From Lysobacter oculi (GTDB lineage: Bacteria > Pseudomonadota > Gammaproteobacteria > Xanthomonadales > Xanthomonadaceae), in contig NZ_CP029556.1 in assembly GCF_003293695.1 (NCBI RefSeq), forward strand, positions 1,684,001-1,748,000: DNA of 64,000 nucleotides. Reading direction: 5' to 3'. Position 1 is the first letter of the stretch. Each line of letters opens with the position of its first letter. The notes under the pieces are model-generated. The model saw only the letters and a list, made by a program, of their open reading frames with translations. It did not search any database and was not told the DNA's origin. Shown here piece after piece: positions 62,082-64,000 of the stretch. A program made the translations under genes and the position numbers.

Positions 62082-63440
62082 TCAGTCGATGGCGCGCATT
62101 TTTGCATCGTAATCGATGTGTACCACGCCCCACAGATCGCGCTGCTCCTTGTCTTCCGGATAGAGAATCGAGAAGCGGGAGCCGCCGGCGCAGTAATCTA
62201 TGACCTCGGCGATGAGCGTCTGGGCATTGGTTCTGGGATCTATCGTCAATACCGCGATGCCGGCCGCCACGCCGTATTCCCCGGGACACAGCGGATTGCG
62301 GAACCTGAAATCGATCACGTGGGGTTGATCCAGCGGCGCATCCGAGGCGAATGCGTCCTGGAACATGGGGTTCATGTGAACCAGTTGGCGGCCCGTTCGA
62401 TCCGTGATGCCGACATTGAGAACGGCCCTTGTTGCCAGCTCCTTTCTTGCGTGGAAGAAGACGCGGATCGTGGTTTCCTCGCCGAAATCGAGCGTGTCGG
62501 TTTCTTCGCCGCGGGAATTGATGACTTCGATGTCGTCGATGCGGATCTCGCCGCTGCCGGTGCGCAGAGGCGCGACCCGGTCTTCGAACGCCTTAATGCG
62601 CGCGGCGTCCCGCTTGCTCACCGGTCCCGACACGTGTGGATAGGATGTCGATGCTTCGACGGCTTCGGAATGTGGCTCAAGGCCTGCGCGCACCATCCTG
62701 CTGAAGATGGCGCTCTGGTAGGCAGCGCCTACATCGCTCGCGCTTCCTTTCATGCGCACGCGACCATTTTCAAGCCAGATGGCCGTCTCGCACAGCGAAC
62801 GGATGGCATCCGCGGCATGGGTGACGTAGAGGAAGGTGGTCCCTCCGTCCAGCAGCGCCTTGATCTTGTGGAGGCATTTGTTCTGGAAATAGGCGTCGCC
62901 GACACTCAGCGCCTCGTCGACGATGAGGATGTCGGGCTTGACGTAGACCGCGCACGCAAAGCCCAATCGCATAGACATGCCGCTGCTGTAGACCTTGAGC
63001 GGATGGTCGATTGCATCGCCCAACTCGCTGAAGGCGATGATCTCCGGGACTGCACGCTCCGTCTCCGCGGCAGCCAATCCATGCAGCATGCAGAACTGCA
63101 GGATGTTTTCCCGACCGCTCAGATTGGGGTTGAAGCCGGCACCCAGCTCCAGCAGCGCAGAAACACGCCCGTTGACTTTGACCGAACCTTCGGTAGGCGA
63201 AAGCACGCCTGCAATCACCTTGAGCAGCGTGCTCTTCCCGCTGCCGTTTTCACCGATGATTCCCAGCCGCCCGCCCACCGGCAGCTGCAGGCTGATGTCG
63301 TCGAGTGCCCTCACCTCCCGCGAGTAAGCCTTTCCATCCGCGACGATCAGTTCCTTGAGGCGATCGAACGGCCTGGCGTAGGAGTGGTAGACCTTGGTCA
63401 GCGACTGGATGTCGAGTGCAAGGGGATTGGATGCATTCAT
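62082..63440 (-). CDS. wzt: Polysaccharide ABC transporter ATP-binding protein with C-terminal Wzt domain
   Basis: This is the ATPase of an O-antigen-type ABC exporter. The 452-residue protein has an ABC cassette (about 1-250) with Walker A GIIGENGSGKSTLLKVIAG, LELGAGFNPNLSGRENI, signature VYSSGMSMRLGFACAV, Walker B ILIVDEALSVGD and switch YVTHAAD. A beta-sandwich Wzt C-terminal domain (about 300-445) follows, which in known systems binds the capped chain end. The start ATG is 17 bp after the wzm stop. Confidence 0.93.
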   Translation of the reverse strand: MNASNPLALDIQSLTKVYHSYARPFDRLKELIVADGKAYSREVRALDDISLQLPVGGRLGIIGENGSGKSTLLKVIAGVLSPTEGSVKVNGRVSALLELGAGFNPNLSGRENILQFCMLHGLAAAETERAVPEIIAFSELGDAIDHPLKVYSSGMSMRLGFACAVYVKPDILIVDEALSVGDAYFQNKCLHKIKALLDGGTTFLYVTHAADAIRSLCETAIWLENGRVRMKGSASDVGAAYQSAIFSRMVRAGLEPHSEAVEASTSYPHVSGPVSKRDAARIKAFEDRVAPLRTGSGEIRIDDIEVINSRGEETDTLDFGEETTIRVFFHARKELATRAVLNVGITDRTGRQLVHMNPMFQDAFASDAPLDQPHVIDFRFRNPLCPGEYGVAAGIAVLTIDPRTNAQTLIAEVIDYCAGGSRFSILYPEDKEQRDLWGVVHIDYDAKMRAID

Positions 63441-63457
63441 TGCGTGCTTCCTGGCAA

Positions 63458-64000
63458 TCAGAGGACGTCGGCGAAACCGCGATTGAGCCTGCGGAACACT
63501 GGCACGCCGATCGCCAGCGCCAGGACGGCCACGCCACAGTAAATGGCCACGCTGTTCCATTCGACAGGTCTGCCGAACAGTGCGAAACGCACCGATTCCG
63601 CCATGTGGGTGAAGGGGTTGAGATGCAGGATGAGTGTCTTGACCCACTGCGGCGCCTCGTTCATCACCAGTGTCGCCGGATAAAGGATGGGCGTCAGCCA
63701 GAACGTGATGTTGAGGGTGATCGGTACCACCTGCTCCAGGTCAGGCACGTAGGCCGACAGCGCACCCACGAGATAAGCCACACCTACCGCGAACACGACG
63801 GTTGCAAGCCACAGCAGGAAGAATATTGCAACCCCGGAAAGACCCGGCGAAACACCATTGGCCAACATCAGGCCCGCCACGACCAGCAGGACGATGAACT
63901 GGCCCAGGAACGCGGCACCCAACGGCACCAATGGCAGGATCCACGAAGGGAATGCGATCTTGTTGATCAGGAACGCGTGTTCACGCAACACGCCCGTGCT
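63458..64000 (-). CDS. wzm: Polysaccharide ABC transporter permease (partial)
   Basis: This is the C-terminal 180 residues of an ABC-2 type O-polysaccharide exporter permease; the 5' part lies beyond the right edge. It shows four to five membrane helices with the family segments LINKIAFPSWILPLVPLGAA, LSAYVPDLEQVVPITLNITF, LTPILYPATLV and LNPFTHMAESVRFALFG. It pairs with Wzt immediately downstream. Confidence 0.92.
   Translation of the reverse strand, partial: STGVLREHAFLINKIAFPSWILPLVPLGAAFLGQFIVLLVVAGLMLANGVSPGLSGVAIFFLLWLATVVFAVGVAYLVGALSAYVPDLEQVVPITLNITFWLTPILYPATLVMNEAPQWVKTLILHLNPFTHMAESVRFALFGRPVEWNSVAIYCGVAVLALAIGVPVFRRLNRGFADVL

Overview
The window looks like chromosomal DNA of a gammaproteobacterium of the Xanthomonadaceae (Lysobacteraceae), in the Lysobacter/Luteimonas/Thermomonas/Xanthomonas neighbourhood. 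The evidence is the high GC content (about 67-72% in housekeeping genes by spot hand counts), a Xanthomonas-type short H-NS-like protein, a division cluster without murD, and an O-antigen locus beside ETF-type electron transfer genes. No rRNA, tRNA, CRISPR, phage or insertion sequence was recognised. This placement is inference from gene content and protein style, not from a marker comparison.

Layout. (1) 1-10,620, minus strand: the division/cell wall (dcw) operon mraZ-rsmH-ftsL-ftsI-murE-murF-mraY-ftsW-murG-murC(partial), nearly all with overlapping stop/start codons. It is read from a sigma70-type promoter that carries a row of MraZ boxes. (2) 10,846-13,872: rnpB (RNase P RNA), rsmI, lpoA and yraN. 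(3) 13,926-20,458, minus: the riboflavin/one-carbon cluster glyA-nrdR-ribD-ribE-ribB(A)-ribH-nusB-thiL. (4) 20,627-31,792: ettA, pyrF, a DUF3667 membrane protein, two glycosyltransferases, purL, dsbC and xerD. (5) 31,838-41,653: an RDD protein, lptG/lptF, pepA-holC-valS, then pssA-(holD-like)-rimI and a DUF4124 protein. (6) 41,711-49,401: proS, an H-NS-like regulator, a ThrE-type exporter, a four-gene MCE lipid transport operon and alkB. (7) 49,472-64,000: ETF-quinone oxidoreductase, a glycosyltransferase, a mutarotase, scoAB, and then a surface polysaccharide locus. That locus holds rmlD-rmlC-rmlA-rmlB, phosphomannomutase, galE, a tandem FkbM-type methyltransferase and wzt/wzm (partial).

How it works together. 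Much of the window serves the envelope: peptidoglycan precursors and septal synthesis (dcw, lpoA), LPS export (lptFG), phospholipid synthesis (pssA), glycerophospholipid trafficking (MCE operon), and an ABC-exported O-polysaccharide built from dTDP-rhamnose, a mannose-type and a galactose-type sugar. GC drops from about 70% to 56-62% on entering the polysaccharide block, as expected for an exchanged O-antigen locus.

Points most worth a second look: murD is absent between mraY and ftsW, suggesting the MurD2/MurL route; an 84-codon gene before rimI looks like a miniature DNA polymerase III psi subunit (HolD); a two-hairpin 55-bp dispersed repeat is present in two copies with compensatory base changes; the second copy sits inside interleaved inverted repeats; the valS editing-domain region has aberrant composition; and the MCE operon has a STAS-permease fusion and a lipoprotein in place of MlaC/MlaB.
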